64,000 nucleotides of DNA, from NCBI RefSeq assembly GCF_026213295.1, contig NC_079415.1, positions 24,279,847-24,343,846 of the forward strand. The letters are read 5' to 3'. Below, piece after piece: positions 42,919 to 55,217 of this stretch (position 1 is its first letter; each line of letters starts with the position of its first letter). The notes under the pieces are model-generated. The model made no database searches, was not told the DNA's origin, and saw only the letters and a list, made by a program, of their open reading frames with translations. The translations under genes were made by a program, and so were the position numbers. The stretch is from Gadus chalcogrammus. Lineage: Eukaryota > Chordata > Actinopteri > Gadiformes > Gadidae.

Positions 42919-44335
42919 GATGCCATCTCTACGGTACTCCACTCTGCCCTCTCCCACCTTGACAACAACAACACCTATGTCAGAATGTTGTTTATTGACT
43001 TCAGCTCAGCGTTCAACACCATCATCCCCTCCAAACTGATCACCAAGCTTACTGATCTGGGCATCAACCCTCCCTCTGCACCTGGATACAGGACTTCCTA
43101 ACCAACAGACCACAGTCTGTCAGGTTGGATAAACACACTCCTCAACCCTCACCCTGAACACTGGCGTTCCACAGGCTGTGTGCTGAGCCCCCTCCTCTAC
43201 TCCCTCTTCACCTACGACTGCACAACTATACATGGTTCCAATACGATTATCAAGTTTGCAGACGACACTACAGTGATTGGTCTCATCAGCAACAACGATG
43301 AGACGGCCTATAGGGAGGAGGTCCAACACCTAACTGCATGGTGCGCCAACAACAACCTGGCTCTCAACACTAAGAACGAAAGAGCTCATCGTGGACTTCA
43401 GGAAGTCTAGAGGTGGCACACACACCCCCATCCGTATCAACGGACGGAGGTTGAGCGTGTCACCAGCTATAGGTTCCTGGGTGTCCACATCTCAGAGGAC
43501 CTCTCTTGGACCCTCAACACCTCTAAGCTGATCAAGAAGGCTCACCAGCGTCTCTTCTTCTTGAGGAAATAAAAAAAGGCCCATCTGTCTCCTCAGATCC
43601 TGGTGAACTTCTGCAGCTGCATCATTGAGAGCATCCTTACCAACTGTGTCACAGTATGGAATGGCAACTGCTCTGTCTCTGACCGGAAGCCCTGCAGAGG
43701 GTGGTGAAAACTGCGCAACGCATCATCGGTTCCTCAGTCCCCTCCATCGAGGCTGTCCAGATCAAGCGATGCCTGCGAAAGGCGCGCGGCATCTGCAAGG
43801 ACTGTTCTCACCCCAACCACAGACTGTTCACCCTCCTCCCCTCCGGGAGGCACTACGGGTCTCTCCGGACCCGGACTAGCAGGTTTAGGGGAAGCTTTTT
43901 CCCTGTGGCTGTCACCCTCCTAAACTCCACCCCCCCCCCCCCCCCCCTCAGTGTCTGCCCCCCCGCGGCCATTCATTGCACTAATCCATGCTAGTTGACT
44001 GAACAACTATCTCTCTACTTGAATTTACATATCCCCTGTATCAACACCCATAGTACCCATAGTACATAAATATAAATATAGTATAATAAAATATTATTAT
44101 ACTATATTTATATTTATTTATATTTATATCCATGCTAGTTGACTGAACAATTATCCCTCTACTTGAATTTATATTACTTTATTTATATTTATATGTACTG
44201 CACTTATTGTACCTCTATGCTGCTCTGATACTGTATAATTCATGTACAAACTGCACTTTACTGCTCCTTTGCACTTCCCTTTGCAAAACCTAATTTCGTT
44301 GTACTCTGCACAATGACAATAAAGTGAATCCAATC
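42919..44335 (+). mobile_element. LINE reverse transcriptase and 3' end (Rex1/CR1-like)
   Basis: It begins in frame at the hAT B target site ([18 protein letters not shown]), then [33 protein letters not shown], the catalytic IKFADDT, WCANNNLALNT, FLGVHISEDLSW, and finally LFTLLPSGRHYGSL. Several frameshifts are present, and a C-rich run lies near 43930. The 3' end has ATTTCGTTGTACTCTGCACA and ATGACAATAAAGT at about 44292-44325, followed by ATCCA units. It could be the second half of the LINE whose endonuclease is at 37185-37915. Confidence 0.85.
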
Positions 44336-44339
44336 CAAT

Positions 44340-44572
44340 CCAATATCGCCTAACATTCACCCATGCACACACATTTACACACCGACGGCAGTATCGGCCA
44401 TGTAAGGCCAATGGCTGATACTGGCCTTTAGCTCATCGGGAGCAGTAAGGGTGAGGTGTCATGCTCAGGGACACCTCGACACTCAGGGAGGAGCCAAGGA
44501 CTGAACTAGCAACCTTCCGGTTACTAGCCAAGCCACTCTACCTTCTGAGCCACATGCCGTCCCTACACATCT
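44340..44572 (-). mobile_element. tRNA-derived SINE, minus orientation
   Basis: Read on the minus strand it starts with an A-box-like TGGCTCAGAAGGTAGAGTGG and continues with a B-box-like GGTTGCTAGTTCAGTCC. The body has GTGTCCCTGAGCATGACACC and TTACTGCTCCCGATGAGC, wording typical of fish tRNA SINEs. Base changes in both boxes rule out a working tRNA. Confidence 0.8.
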
Positions 44573-44599
44573 TCGTTGCTATCACACACACGTTGATGT

Positions 44600-44704
44600 C
44601 TTTTTAGCGTGTATTTAGTCCCCTGTTGATGTTGTTCAGCCTGAACCCTGCTCACAGCGGCAAGACAACAGGTGTTGTCATCATTTCGAACATTGTGTTT
44701 AATG

Positions 44705-44735
<31 letters not shown>

Positions 44736-44846
44736 TGTGTGTGTGTCTGTGCTCACCTTATGAAATGAAGAACTCGGGGCAAGGTGGTGCCACAGCAGAC
44801 AGAAACCAGCAAACTGTTTTGTTTTGGCTGGGTATTTTCCCTAGTT

Positions 44847-44927
<81 letters not shown>

Positions 44928-45130
44928 ATGATGGCTGGTTTACGCACTATCAATGTGCACAGGTTAAACCAGCCATCACCGCACACTCTCTCATACAGCA
45001 TGTTGGAGAAAAAGCGCTACCAGTGTGTGTTTAGTCTGCTGTTGGTGTTGTTCATCTTGAACCCTGCTCACAGAAGCAAGACGCAACATTCCAGGGGTTG
45101 TCATTCACCTCGAACATTCATGGTGATTCT
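44600..45130. repeat. Direct repeat around two (GT)n arrays and a palindrome
   Basis: GTATTTAGTCCCCTGTTGAT to about 44700 recurs, diverged, at about 45028-45125 (sharing GAACCCTGCTCACAG). Between them lie (GT)n arrays at 44704-44750 and 44850-44927. A palindrome GATGGCTGGTTTA/TAAACCAGCCATC sits at about 44929-44985. Confidence 0.7.
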
Positions 45131-45164
45131 GTTACGGATTAGATCCGATAAGATGAATTATAGA

Positions 45165-46290
45165 TCGAGGAGGTAAAGAAGGATAACCTGACAGCTGTAC
45201 TGTGCTTTATCGACTTCAAAAAGGCATATGATTCGATCCACAGAGGCACGATGGTGAAGATCCTTAAGGCCTATGGTGTTCCTCCCAACCTACTCCGGGC
45301 TATTGAGACCATGTACGCAGGAACAGATGCAAGGTGCTTACCTCAGATGGCAACACTGAGGAGTTTGATATCCTGGCTGGAGTAATGCAAGGGGACACAC
45401 TAGCCCCCTTCCTCTTCATCATAGTCCTGGATTACGCGCTCAGAAAAGCCATGAGTGGGCGGGAGCAGGACCTCGGCTTCACCCTAACCCCAAGGAGGTC
45501 AAAGCGACACCCTGCAGTCGTCCTGACAGACCTGGACTACGCGGATGACATCAGCCTGCTCTCCAAAAACATGGAGCAAGCACAGGAACTCCTGAACAGA
45601 GTGGAGCTGGAGTGTGCCAAGGTTGGCCTTAGGCTAAACGCCAAGAAACAGATGTCATCACCTACAACATCTCACCGGAGAATCAACCGCTGACAACAAC
45701 TGGTGGCACTGTGCTGAAGGAAGCCGAGGACTTCAAGTATCTGGGCTCATGGGTCAACTCAACCGAGCAGGACCTAAAGGTGAGGAAGGCACTCACATGG
45801 AGGACCCTGAACGGCATTACCTGTGCATGGAACTCCAACCTCCCCCGTCAAATCAAACTCAGCTTCTTCTATGCAACGGTAGAGTCTGTTCTCCTCTACG
45901 GCAGCAAATGCTGGCCCCTGAAGCCAAACTTGCAGAAGTCTTTAGACGGGTGCTACACCAGAATGCTGTGTGCAGTACTTAACATCAGCAAGAGTACACA
46001 TGTTACCAACAGGATCCTGTATGAAGGAATACCAAGGGTGAGTGAGAAAGTAGCTGCCAGGAGAATGAGACTGGCGCGACGCTGCCAAAGACACCAAGAG
46101 CTGCCAGCCAGCAAATTGGTACTATGGGAACCAACCCATGGGCATTGGTCTTGAGGACGTCCTACACTAACATACGTGGATGTACTCAAGAAGGATGCAG
46201 GAGCGCAAAGTACCAATGAACTGGCCAGATGTATGGAGAATCGGGATGACTGGAAGCAACGATGGAGGGCTCGTCTGAGGACGACCTAGA
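45165..46290 (+). mobile_element. LINE reverse transcriptase fragment (RTE-like)
   Basis: The protein shows FIDFKKAYDSIHRGTMVKIL, then after a frameshift ILAGVMQGDTLAPFLFIIVL, HPAVVLTDLDYADDISLL (catalytic YADD), VGLRLNAKK, EDFKYLGSWVNS, ATVESVLLYGSKCWPL and LDGCYTRMLCAVLNIS. These are the RT, thumb and C-terminal blocks of a LINE different from the other families in this window. The family is guessed as RTE-like from the order and wording of the blocks. 5' truncated, with two or more frameshifts. Confidence 0.8.
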
Positions 46291-47339
46291 GAGAGATAGA
46301 AGTATTAATTCAGAATAGAAATTCATTAATGACAAACATGTGTGTTCTGACAACACATTCTCACTCCGAGCGCGTCGATTTCTGACGAACGGTCAGTGAC
46401 TTTTGCTTCAGTTTCTGACGCAAAAGGGTACCCTTTGCGCTGCTTTTTAGACGCATAGGGGTTTTCCAACTAGTACCATGTAACCCTTTTTGAGACGGGG
46501 GACCCGATGGCTGCACATAGAGACGCTATGAGCATTCATATCCCATTGGTCTAACGGGGACCTTGCCGCTTCTTTTTTCGAACGCAGGGGGTTTTCCCAC
46601 TCATTGCAATGTAATCCCTCCACGGCAATATATGAAGCTATGAGCATTCATGTCCATTGGGCTAACGGAAAGAGCCGATGGGCTGCACATAGAGACGCTA
46701 TGAGCATTCAGTCCCATTGGCTAACGGAGGACCTTGGTGCTTCTTTTTCGATCGCAGGGGTTTTTCCACTCATTACACAATGTATCCCTCCACGCAATAT
46801 ATGAAGCTATAAGCATTCATCCCATTGTCTAACGGAAGAGCCGATGGCTGCACAATAACGGCGATTTTACAGTGACATCTGTGACATTCCTCAACACAAC
46901 TACACCAACGTGTCCTTGTTAATTACACAACATGTATGGGTTAAGGCTCTGGGCATCAGTTGTCCTGTTTGGTGCTTTGATTGAGAGAAACATAGCTATA
47001 TATATAGCAACATCGTTGCTATAGAGGCCACGTCCGTGCGCTTTTTTGACAGAGCAACCCTTTCTCATCAAAATTACGTTCCCAGAGAACTATTCGGCAT
47101 TCTCATTTACGTTTGTCTAAAAAACGTATTTTTGTCCGTGATTACGTTTTATTGAACATATTGTAATGACCTCGCCGGTGACATAACGATGTCGAGTCAT
47201 TCGTAATTGAAGGAACTTTTAATGAACCAAAACCAGGTCACTGAAACCCGTAACCAACGGCAGTAAATCCCACCGAAAACTAACCCCGTGTTACCCTCGG
47301 CAACCCCCAACCGGTCTCACCTCATGTGCAGGCCCCCAC

Positions 47340-49200
47340 CCTCGTGTTCTTCAAGAGGCCCTAACCCAGCTGACCTAACGATTCGCATCCCACCTGGATT
47401 GACAAGAAAGAAACAGTACAATACATGCACACAGGAACAACTGGCATAACGGACAACGAAATACAATGCAACACATAACACACAAACTATTTAACTGTCC
47501 CAGGGTTGCTACAATATCGTAAATACGAATTCGTTCTCAGCCTAATTTTGCCATTTATTTACCGTGTTACTATGGCAGAATAAAGAATAAATTAATGCAT
47601 TATCATTCATCTTGAACATGTGTTTTTACAGTATAGAGTGGTGGAGAGGGATGACGTATGTTGGCAAACCCGGAAGTGAGCGTCGCCCTCGGTTCCCTTG
47701 ACAAAAAGCCAACGGGTTTTCCATTGGATTTTGGATTATTGCAGAAATCCTCAACTCCTCAAAAACGGAAAATAAATAAATAAATAAAAATAACCGTGCT
47801 CCAAAGAACGAAGTGTAAACCAATTTATTCTGAATGGGAGTGTTTCTCAGATTTTTCCATGCTACACAACGAAATGTAAACCCATACAAATAAAGACTTC
47901 ATGGTCATAATAATTTAAATATCATTAATCTACTACTGAGTGTGTAGGGAGGTAGGCTATTCTATTTTTTTCAACCGGGCTGAATCCAGTCACTTGACCG
48001 TCATGGTTGCTATGGTGGTTGCTATCGACCACCCCCTCTAATACTCGTGGCTCACGCGGCAAAGGAGCTGCCGTCAATTGGGTTGTTTTTGTCGTAAACT
48101 AGGGTCCGATGGTTGAAAAATAGACAGATATTCCAAGGTATCCTTAAAAGGCAGCTTGGATGTGTTTATTTTCTACAGTTTAGACTTTTTCTATAACTAA
48201 TTTTTGAAAGCAAAACACCAAGCTCATTGATTTAACGAGGGAGGTTATTTGAAACAATTTATTAAATAAATATTTGTGAGCGGTCATTCCTTCTCCTGAT
48301 TTTACTTCCTATTTATGTCTAGGTAAACCCCTACTGTCCACAAGCATCCCCCCCCTCCCCATATGGATTTGGAGAATTGTTGCCACGTCCCAGTGGTGGA
48401 GGTATCATATATATATGAAAGAGGGCATTCAATTATAGCCTACAATGATCAATTAGGAGGCCGAAGCCATAAAGGAAGTGATGCAATAGGTGACTGACTC
48501 GACAACATTTAAGTAAGCTGTATATGTATAGGGTCTCTTATATATCAAAGAGGGTCTCAAAGGACGCATACGCTTCAACCTGTGGCTCCAGCACTACAGG
48601 AAATGACTCAGCAAGTGCTCCATCTCGTTGCAACTCACCCAGCGGCTCGCTTGCAAGATTTTGGCCTGAAGTTCTTCCCAGACCTACACCCTAGCCATCC
48701 AACATGCATATCTGAGAATCAGGCATCTCTTTAATGACAAAAAGTTATGAGAGAAACACACATTAACTTTTTGTTATCTCATAAGTGGCGTGGTGCCGGC
48801 TCCTTTTGACCTTTTGACCCCCGACTTCAAAAACGTGCCACAGGCCAGCTGTGTCTACACACCTTTAGCCACAAATGTACACCTCCATCCCACAAAAAAT
48901 GGGGTCTAGAAACTAACCTCTGTCTTATGTACATTTACTGTACTGTTGGAGGTCACGCCCCTTTGCCGACCTTTTCGAGATAGCTAGGGATGCTAAAATG
49001 TTTACACACATTTCCCGGGGCCCCGTGAACGACATATCCGAGATTTGGAGTTCTAGCCCTTAGAGAAAAAAAGTTTTCCCAAATGGAGTGTCATTTGGAC
49101 AAAGCCCCTCAGAAGTGCAGCCTGCAAGACCTAATGGTTCAGAATGTGGTGGAAAAACTGTTTTTGGGATAGGAAGTTCCTACAGCCCTGAAATTTTAAT
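47340..49200. other. Central region of the fold-back element, no gene recognised
   Basis: AT-rich with scattered short frames. It contains a small imperfect inverted repeat at about 48735-48785 (AAAAAGTTATGAG and its counterpart). No transposase motif was seen. Confidence 0.5.
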
Positions 49201-49614
49201 ACCTTATTCTAGGGCCTAACTGGGACCTCCGCATCGAAACTTGGCCCGGTCGGACCCCGAGGGCAGGAAGGGGGGGGCCTGCCCTCGGGGTCTGACCGGG
49301 CCAAGTTGGGGGTTGCCGGGGTAACCGGGGTTTGTTTTGGGTGGGATATCTGCCGTTGGTTACGGGTTTCAGTGACCTGGTTTTGGTTCATTAAAAGTTC
49401 CTTCAATTACTAATGACTCGACATCGTTATGTCACCGGCGAGGTCATTACAATATGTTCATAAAACGTAATCACGGACAAAATACGTTTTTTAGACAAAC
49501 GTAATTGAGAATGCCGAATAGTTCTCTGGGAACGTAATTTTGATGAGAAAGGGTTGCTCTGTCAGTTGTCAAAAAAGCGCACGGACGTGGCCTCTATAGC
49601 AACGACCTCAGCGT

Positions 49615-49885
49615 CAGAAACTGAAGCCACTCCGAGCGCGTCGATTTCTGACGAACGGTCAGTGACTTTTGCTTCAGTTTTGACGCAAAAGGGCCCTTGC
49701 GCTGCTTTTTTCGACGCATGGGGTTTTCAGCAGCCATCGGGTCCCCCGTCAAAGGGTTATTGTAACTAGTTGAAAACCCCATGCGTCTAAAAAGCAGCGC
49801 AAGGGTACCCTTTTGCGTCAGAAACTGAAGCAAAAGTCACTGACCGTTCGTCAGAAATCGACGCGCTCGGAATGAGAATGTGCAT
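49615..49885. mobile_element. Mini fold-back derivative inserted in the right arm
   Basis: Both halves are copies of the terminal part of the surrounding element (TCGATTTCTGACGAACGGTC and its inverse), joined at a short centre near 49740. It interrupts the right arm: the sequence CTCTATAGCAACGACCTCAG occurs on both sides, at about 49590 and 50310. Confidence 0.75.
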
Positions 49886-49904
49886 CAGCGCTTCCTCCTC
49901 CGCC

Positions 49905-50215
49905 TCTTCTATTCTTCTTCTTATTATCCTTCTTCTTATTATTATCCTTCTTCTTATTATTATTATTATCCTTCTTCTTCTTCTTCTTCTTCTTCTTCTT
50001 CTTCTTCTTCTTCTTCTTCCCTCCTCCTCCTCCTCCTCCTCCTTCCTCCTTCCTCCTCCTCCTCCTCCTCCCTTCTTCTCCTCTTTCCTCCTCCGCCTCC
50101 TCCTCCTCCTTCTTCTTTTTTCTTCTTCTTCTTCTTTTCGTTCTTCTCTTCTTCTTCTCTTTCTTTTCTTCTTCTTCTTTTCGTCTTCTTCTTCTCTTCC
50201 TCCTCTGGATAGTGT
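49905..50215. repeat. (CTT)n/(CTC)n pyrimidine tract
   Basis: CTT, ATT and CTC triplets over about 310 bp. Long Leu/Ser or Lys/Glu frames on both strands result from the repeat. Confidence 0.95.
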
Positions 50216-50927
50216 GTGAACTGGTTGATATGAGTGTGTCCAGGGCCAATGGTGAGACTTGGCAGCTCTGTCAGTTGTGAAACAAAACGGACGGACGTGG
50301 TCTCTATAGCAACGACCTCAGCTACCCAACACTGATCAAAAAAACGATTGTTTCTCTCAATCAAAGCACCAAACAGGACAACTGATGCCCAGAGCTTAAC
50401 CCATACATTTGTGTAATTAACAAGGACACGTGGTGTAGTGTGTTGAGGAATGTCACAGATGTCACTGTAAAATCGCCGTTATTGTGCAGCCATCGGCTCT
50501 TCCGTTAGCCAATGGGATGAATGCTTATGCTTTATAGATTGCCGTGGAGGGATTACATTGTAATGAGTGGAAAAACCCCTGCGTCGAAAAAAGAAGCACA
50601 AGGTCCTCCGTTAGCCAATGGGATATGAATGCTCATAGCGTCTCTATGTGCAGCCATCGGGTCCCCCGTCAAAGGGTTACATTGTAACTAGTTGAAAACC
50701 CATGCGTCTAAAAAAGCAGCGCAAGGGTACCCTTTGCGTCAGAAACTGAAGCAAAAGTCACTGACCGTTCGTCAGAAATCGACGCGCTCGGAGTGAGAAT
50801 GTGTTGGTTCTGACCGTACTATGATGGACAAACATGGTCTCTTTGTGGTGCTACGGTCAATGAGCATGCAAATCCACACACAGACACGCACACACAAAAG
50901 GAAACACACAATGTCGCATGAGGGATG

Positions 50928-50931
<4 letters not shown>

Positions 50932-50998
<67 letters not shown>
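50932..50998. repeat. (GA)n microsatellite
   Basis: About 33 uninterrupted GA units. Confidence 0.97.
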
Positions 50999-50999
<1 letters not shown>

Positions 51000-51002
<3 letters not shown>

Positions 51003-51580
51003 ATCAAACAAAGGGAGACACTGTTAGGAGCGTGGGACGAGATGTGATTTACGAGGTTTCAGGGGAGGGGTTACAACCCCCGTGCTCAATGCAAATACTC
51101 ACAATAGGTAATTAGTGCTCACTTGGAGACAGAACAGAGACAGAGGGAAGGTTATACATGTTTATGAACGCTTGTTCTTTGTTGGTATGATGTACGCGTG
51201 TGACTCCCCGATCAATCGAGGAATGTCCGTATGCATTCCTGTGTTTACTTTGTCTTCTGTCACGGGTTGACCTGACTTTTAGGTGATTACATTCCTCCTG
51301 TTCTGTTTGATCAGTGAAAGCATAACGGATGTGTCTCAATATTTCCTATTTGGTCACTTAGCAGCACAGTGAATTCAATATTTGTTTGATGTGTGTTGGA
51401 CTTCCTGTCATATCTACATTTATTTGTCATCGGCCTATATATTAAACGCATTTTACACTTTTCTTTTTATTCAACCTGAAGGTACGTCATTGGGGGGCCA
51501 TCTTGTCAAACCTGTCATCCCACCAAAGGCTGCGATATTCTACACCTGGAGCGTTGAACATGGTTTGACCTTGTAGAAAA
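51000..51580. other. No gene or recognisable element
   Basis: Mixed-composition sequence without repeat ends or coding motifs. Confidence 0.5.
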
Positions 51581-52440
51581 TGGCCAGTACTACACTCACC
51601 TTTTCTCGCCTACTCCAAACATAAAGGACGCAGGTTTATTGTTACTGTTTTAGATATTGAACACAATGAGCAAGGATGCTCCGCTGCCGTGCAGGAGATC
51701 TCCCTGAGTGTGTATGTTGATGACTGGTTTAACGTGTGCACATTGATGACTCAATGCCCAACAGGTGTACAGCCTCACCCAGTCCCGGAGTCCAATCAGA
51801 CTCGGCCAGGTGAAGCTGCATCACCAAGCCATCTTCCACACTCCCACATACCTTACCTCCCCCCTCCATCCTGGAGACCAGAGGCCTGGGGTTCTGCCTT
51901 GCCTGGCTGAGGTCTCAGCAGATGTGGCATTGGCTGGGCTGTCTGGACAGGGATGCTGGGATTGGGGTTGAGGTTCAGCTGGGCTGTGGTGGCAGCTCCT
52001 CAGAGGGCCGGAAACAGCCCGTGGAAGAGCCACCCTCTCCCAGGGCGACAGGGCTTTTCCCATTCTCCCTCATGAATCATGGGGTCCTTTGCTCCTGCGC
52101 TGGCTGGCTGGCTGGGCCGCTGTGGGCTGAGTGCAGGGGTGGCTGGCTGCAGAATGCTATCTGTGGTGGTTGCTGGGCTGCCTCCTTTGTCCTCCTCTGC
52201 CCTCCACCACGTTGTTGGGGAATGGGCTGGTGCTGAGGGGTGGCTGTTCATCACCGCTGCTGGTGGCCAGTGTGTACCCTGGCCGCCCTTCTGGGTCCCC
52301 AGCGGTCTGGAGAGGCCACACATTGGGCTCCAGTCTAGCAAATGTTACTTCACCTCACCTAGGTAACTTTTCTGGGCTCCTCCAAACAAAAAGGACGCAC
52401 GGAGGTGAATCTGGTTTATTAGTGTGGTTGCTACTGCAAG
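51581..52440. other. Unassigned GC-rich segment bounded by a diverged direct repeat
   Basis: GCCTACTCCAAACATAAAGG at about 51607 and the similar GGCTCCTCCAAACAAAAAGG at about 52375 bracket about 750 bp. That stretch is G/T-rich with GGCTGG units and several overlapping frames rich in Trp, Pro and Ser. The frames show no family motif. The layout could be an unrecognised LTR or MITE pair. Confidence 0.35.
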
Positions 52441-52797
52441 CACATCTACTGTTCTTCATAAGTTTTCTTTATTCAGTTTGCCTGTTTTTTGTGCAGTTAA
52501 CTGCTCCTGCATACTTTCAGCTACAGAAACGGGCCAAAACATCCAGGCCCTGGTTCCCGATAACGTCCACTCTTAGCGTGCTACGAAGACTCCTACGTTA
52601 AGACTTATCAAAGTTGTTTACCTCTATAGGGGTGGTTCCCAAACGGTCACTTAGGAGTCTTCTTAGGAAACACTCCTTACGACGTTCGTAAACGGCTCTG
52701 TCCAGAAAGAACATGCTGAAATCTATTGCTCAGAGATCGATTTTCCATTTCATGCGCAGGTGCATGACAGTGTTCTAAAAATATTGCAGTCTTTGCG

Positions 52798-53438
52798 AAT
52801 AAATTATTGCAGCATTCTTCAAGGAAAGTGATCAAATCCAAAGGATAGCTTTTAACAGTTACTTTATTTGGTAAAGTATTTCGGTATGGTAAACTGATAA
52901 CTATGAAGCAAAAGGAGGTTGAAGCGTGTCTTTGCACGTGCAGAGCATCTCCCAGCTGACCTAAGCTATATTAACCCTATCCTATCGGCTGCCAAGAGAT
53001 TCTGGCTTGCTCTGGCTCCAACCGTCTGTTATGGTATGGATCCGCAAGGCCCGGAAGTAGTGGGAGGAGCCGGTGTGACGTATTATCCTCGGCCTCCTCA
53101 CCTGTCTGTGGTGCTGCCCTCTGTGGATGGAGCTGTTATTGCAGCCTTCAGTAAGGTCCTGCTCCCCTTGTGGCTAGGTATAGTATTTACAGCTTATATG
53201 TTTGGTCCTGCTTTCTAGGGTCTCTGCCGTCTACCTATTGATCTCTGGGCTCTGCACTTCAAATCACCCGCTAGTGGACGTCAAGTGGGCGTGGCCTAGT
53301 GGGTGTGGCCGGGGTGACGTAATGGCTTCGGCTTCTTCACCTATCTAAAGGTGCTGCTATCTGTGGCTGGAGCAGTCTCCAATAAGGTCTTGCTCCCCTT
53401 GTGGGTATGTGAGGGTAATACAGCTTCTTAAAATACTT
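52798..53438 (-). mobile_element. LTR copy, minus orientation, with internal duplication
   Basis: Read on the minus strand it starts TGTTAAGTATTTTAAGAAGC and ends GAAGAATGCTGCA, the same ends as the solo LTR at 55825-56305. It is longer because the block GTGACGTA...CTGCTCCCCTTGTGG is present twice (about 53070-53180 and 53310-53410). Confidence 0.7.
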
Positions 53439-54685
53439 AACAAACTCCAGGCCTTTCAGTTCACCATACAACACAGAGCCGGTGAGAGTCACACAAATGC
53501 AGACAGCCTCTCCCGCCGACCGTGTGCCCCAGACTGTCACCACTGTAACCGGGAAGAAGAACGGGAGGCAGCTAACCTACAGACGGGGGAGGTGATCTGT
53601 CGAGCCCTATTACCCGATGATGTTAGGGGTTGGGCTGGACTGCAAACCGAGGACCCTGACCTTAAAACGGTTATGAGATGGCTGGAGACGGAAAACCGGC
53701 CGCCCTTGGAAGATGTGGTGGCCCAGTCGGCCACAGTCAGAGGACTGTGGTCCCAATGGCCTGGGGTGGAGCTGCAGGAAGGAGCCCTGAAGAGGTGCTG
53801 GCGTGAGCCAGCCACTGGGGAGCCATGCTGGCAGGTGGTCATGCCAAAGGACCTCTGGGACAAAGTGCTGGAAGCACATCACGGATCCCCTGGAGTAGCT
53901 TTGGGGTGACAAAGACATTGAGACGGCTACGGCAGGCTCTTCTATTGGGGCCAGAGCAGGAGAGATGTTGAGGACTACTGTCGCCGCTGTGCCTGGGTGT
54001 ATGGACCTAAGAGGGTAAAAGGCTGTTGCCCCAAGCTGGACAGCAAATGGGTTGACCCCTGCTATATGGTTGAGAGAGTTGGCGAGGTTGTGTTTAGAGT
54101 CAGACTGGCTCCCAGAGGCCGCATAGTTGTGCTGCACAGGGATAGGATGGCACCATAGAGTCGTCATGGCACCATGACGACTCCCAGGGCGCGGGTCAGG
54201 TCACCTCGCCACAGGAGGACCCCACCAAGACACCAACAGAATGTGCCTCAAGGGGAGGAGGTGATGCCAGTTGGAGCTGTGGTGCCGAGGAACACGGCTG
54301 CAACAACGGGAACTCCTCTGTTGATGGAGGTCGCAGAGGGAACGGCGACTCCCGGGTTGCTTTCAAGACTATGCTCTTCCTCAGGGATGAGGAATTAGAG
54401 GGGGGGGCCATGTAGCGACCCAGCAGGACTAGGGGGGGGATTGATGGGGAGTTTGTGGGGGGAAGGAGTTGCCCTAGTTCAACCTGATAGGCCAGTTGGG
54501 ACTGGGGGCGGGTACAGCTAGCCAGTGTTCAATATCGCCATATTGTTTTTTGGGCACTCCTCCAACCCCTTAGTTAGTTGTATGGAAAGGATAATAAAGC
54601 CTGGTTCTCCTGTTAAACGTCAGCACCTCTGTGTCAATATCATTGCGCTAGTTCGCCCCTGCAGTGTCGGGCCGCAAGCGCTACA
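53439..54685 (+). mobile_element. Ty3/gypsy retrotransposon 3' fragment with its LTR
   Basis: The frame starts at the end of RNase H (FTIQHRAGESHTNADSLSRR). It continues through the linker into the integrase zinc-binding region (LEAHHGSPGVALG, then after a frameshift YWGQSRRDVEDYCRRC). The catalytic integrase core is missing: the sequence passes directly to the C-terminal part (CCPKLDSKWVDPCYMVERVG, LHRDRMAP). A polypurine run (AGAGGGGGGGGCC) precedes a terminal repeat at 54411-54685 that begins TGTAGCG and ends CGCTACA and contains AATAAA near 54591. The 5' LTR, gag and most of pol are absent. The minus-oriented LTR of another family adjoins on the left. Confidence 0.85.
54411..54685 (+). 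repeat. 3' LTR of the gypsy fragment, 275 bp
   Basis: TG...CA ends with the short inverted TGTAGCG/CGCTACA, immediately after the polypurine tract. It contains a polyadenylation signal. Confidence 0.8.
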
Positions 54686-55105
54686 ATATTACCACTTATA
54701 CCTTTTATAATTCAGTCAAATGTAGCCCGTTTTGAATTTTCTAATATCAATAAATTGCTGTAGCTGATTGTTTGGGAGATTACAAGACAAAAATAAATGT
54801 GTAATTTGCCGTGTGTCTGCGTGGCACTACATAATGCTCCCGTTGAACTGATCTTTATTTCATCATGAACAATACTTGGACTGACGAGGTGAACTGCATG
54901 ACCTGCATGACCAACCTTAAAGGCCTTGCTTATTACACGGGCCAATTTTGATGACACCTGGCCGCAATTCCACAGCAGCAGGCTGTCTGCAAACAAATCG
55001 ATGGAGCAAATTCACTCCTCAAACAAATATGTGTAGGCTAATTCTAAGAGCGTTTGTCTCTGTTTTGAGGTGATGTTTTCGGAGCTCTATGAGGTTGACG
55101 TCTTT
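54686..55105. other. No gene or recognisable element
   Basis: AT-rich sequence ending at the tetranucleotide array. Confidence 0.5.
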
Positions 55106-55106
55106 C

Positions 55107-55217
<111 letters not shown>

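Larger units (their letters stand above)
46352..50806. mobile_element. 4.45-kb fold-back element with 8-bp TSD
   Basis: The left end AACACATTCTCACTCCGAGC and right end GAGTGAGAATGTGTTG are inverted. The octamer GTTCTGAC flanks both sides (46344-46351 and 50807-50814). The left arm is complementary to the right over roughly 46352-47330 versus 49230-50806, allowing for insertions. The left arm carries two tandem copies of a unit of about 165 bp (46510-46850) where the right has one. The middle (47340-49200) has no recognised protein. The 8-bp duplication fits hAT, but the termini are not hAT-like, so the superfamily is open. Confidence 0.85.

Noticed and set aside
44340..44572. Possible tRNA gene (A and B boxes)
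   Set aside because: No acceptor stem or complete cloverleaf, and a SINE body follows; the same holds for B-box motifs at 1830, 12647, 25140, 31515 and 35040.
49851..50364. Leu/Ser-rich and Lys/Glu-rich frames on opposite strands
   Set aside because: Products of the CTT/CTC tract.
51689..52601. Several overlapping frames up to 156 codons
   Set aside because: GC-rich, Trp/Pro-biased, on both strands, with no motif and bounded by a direct repeat; more likely repeat sequence than a gene.
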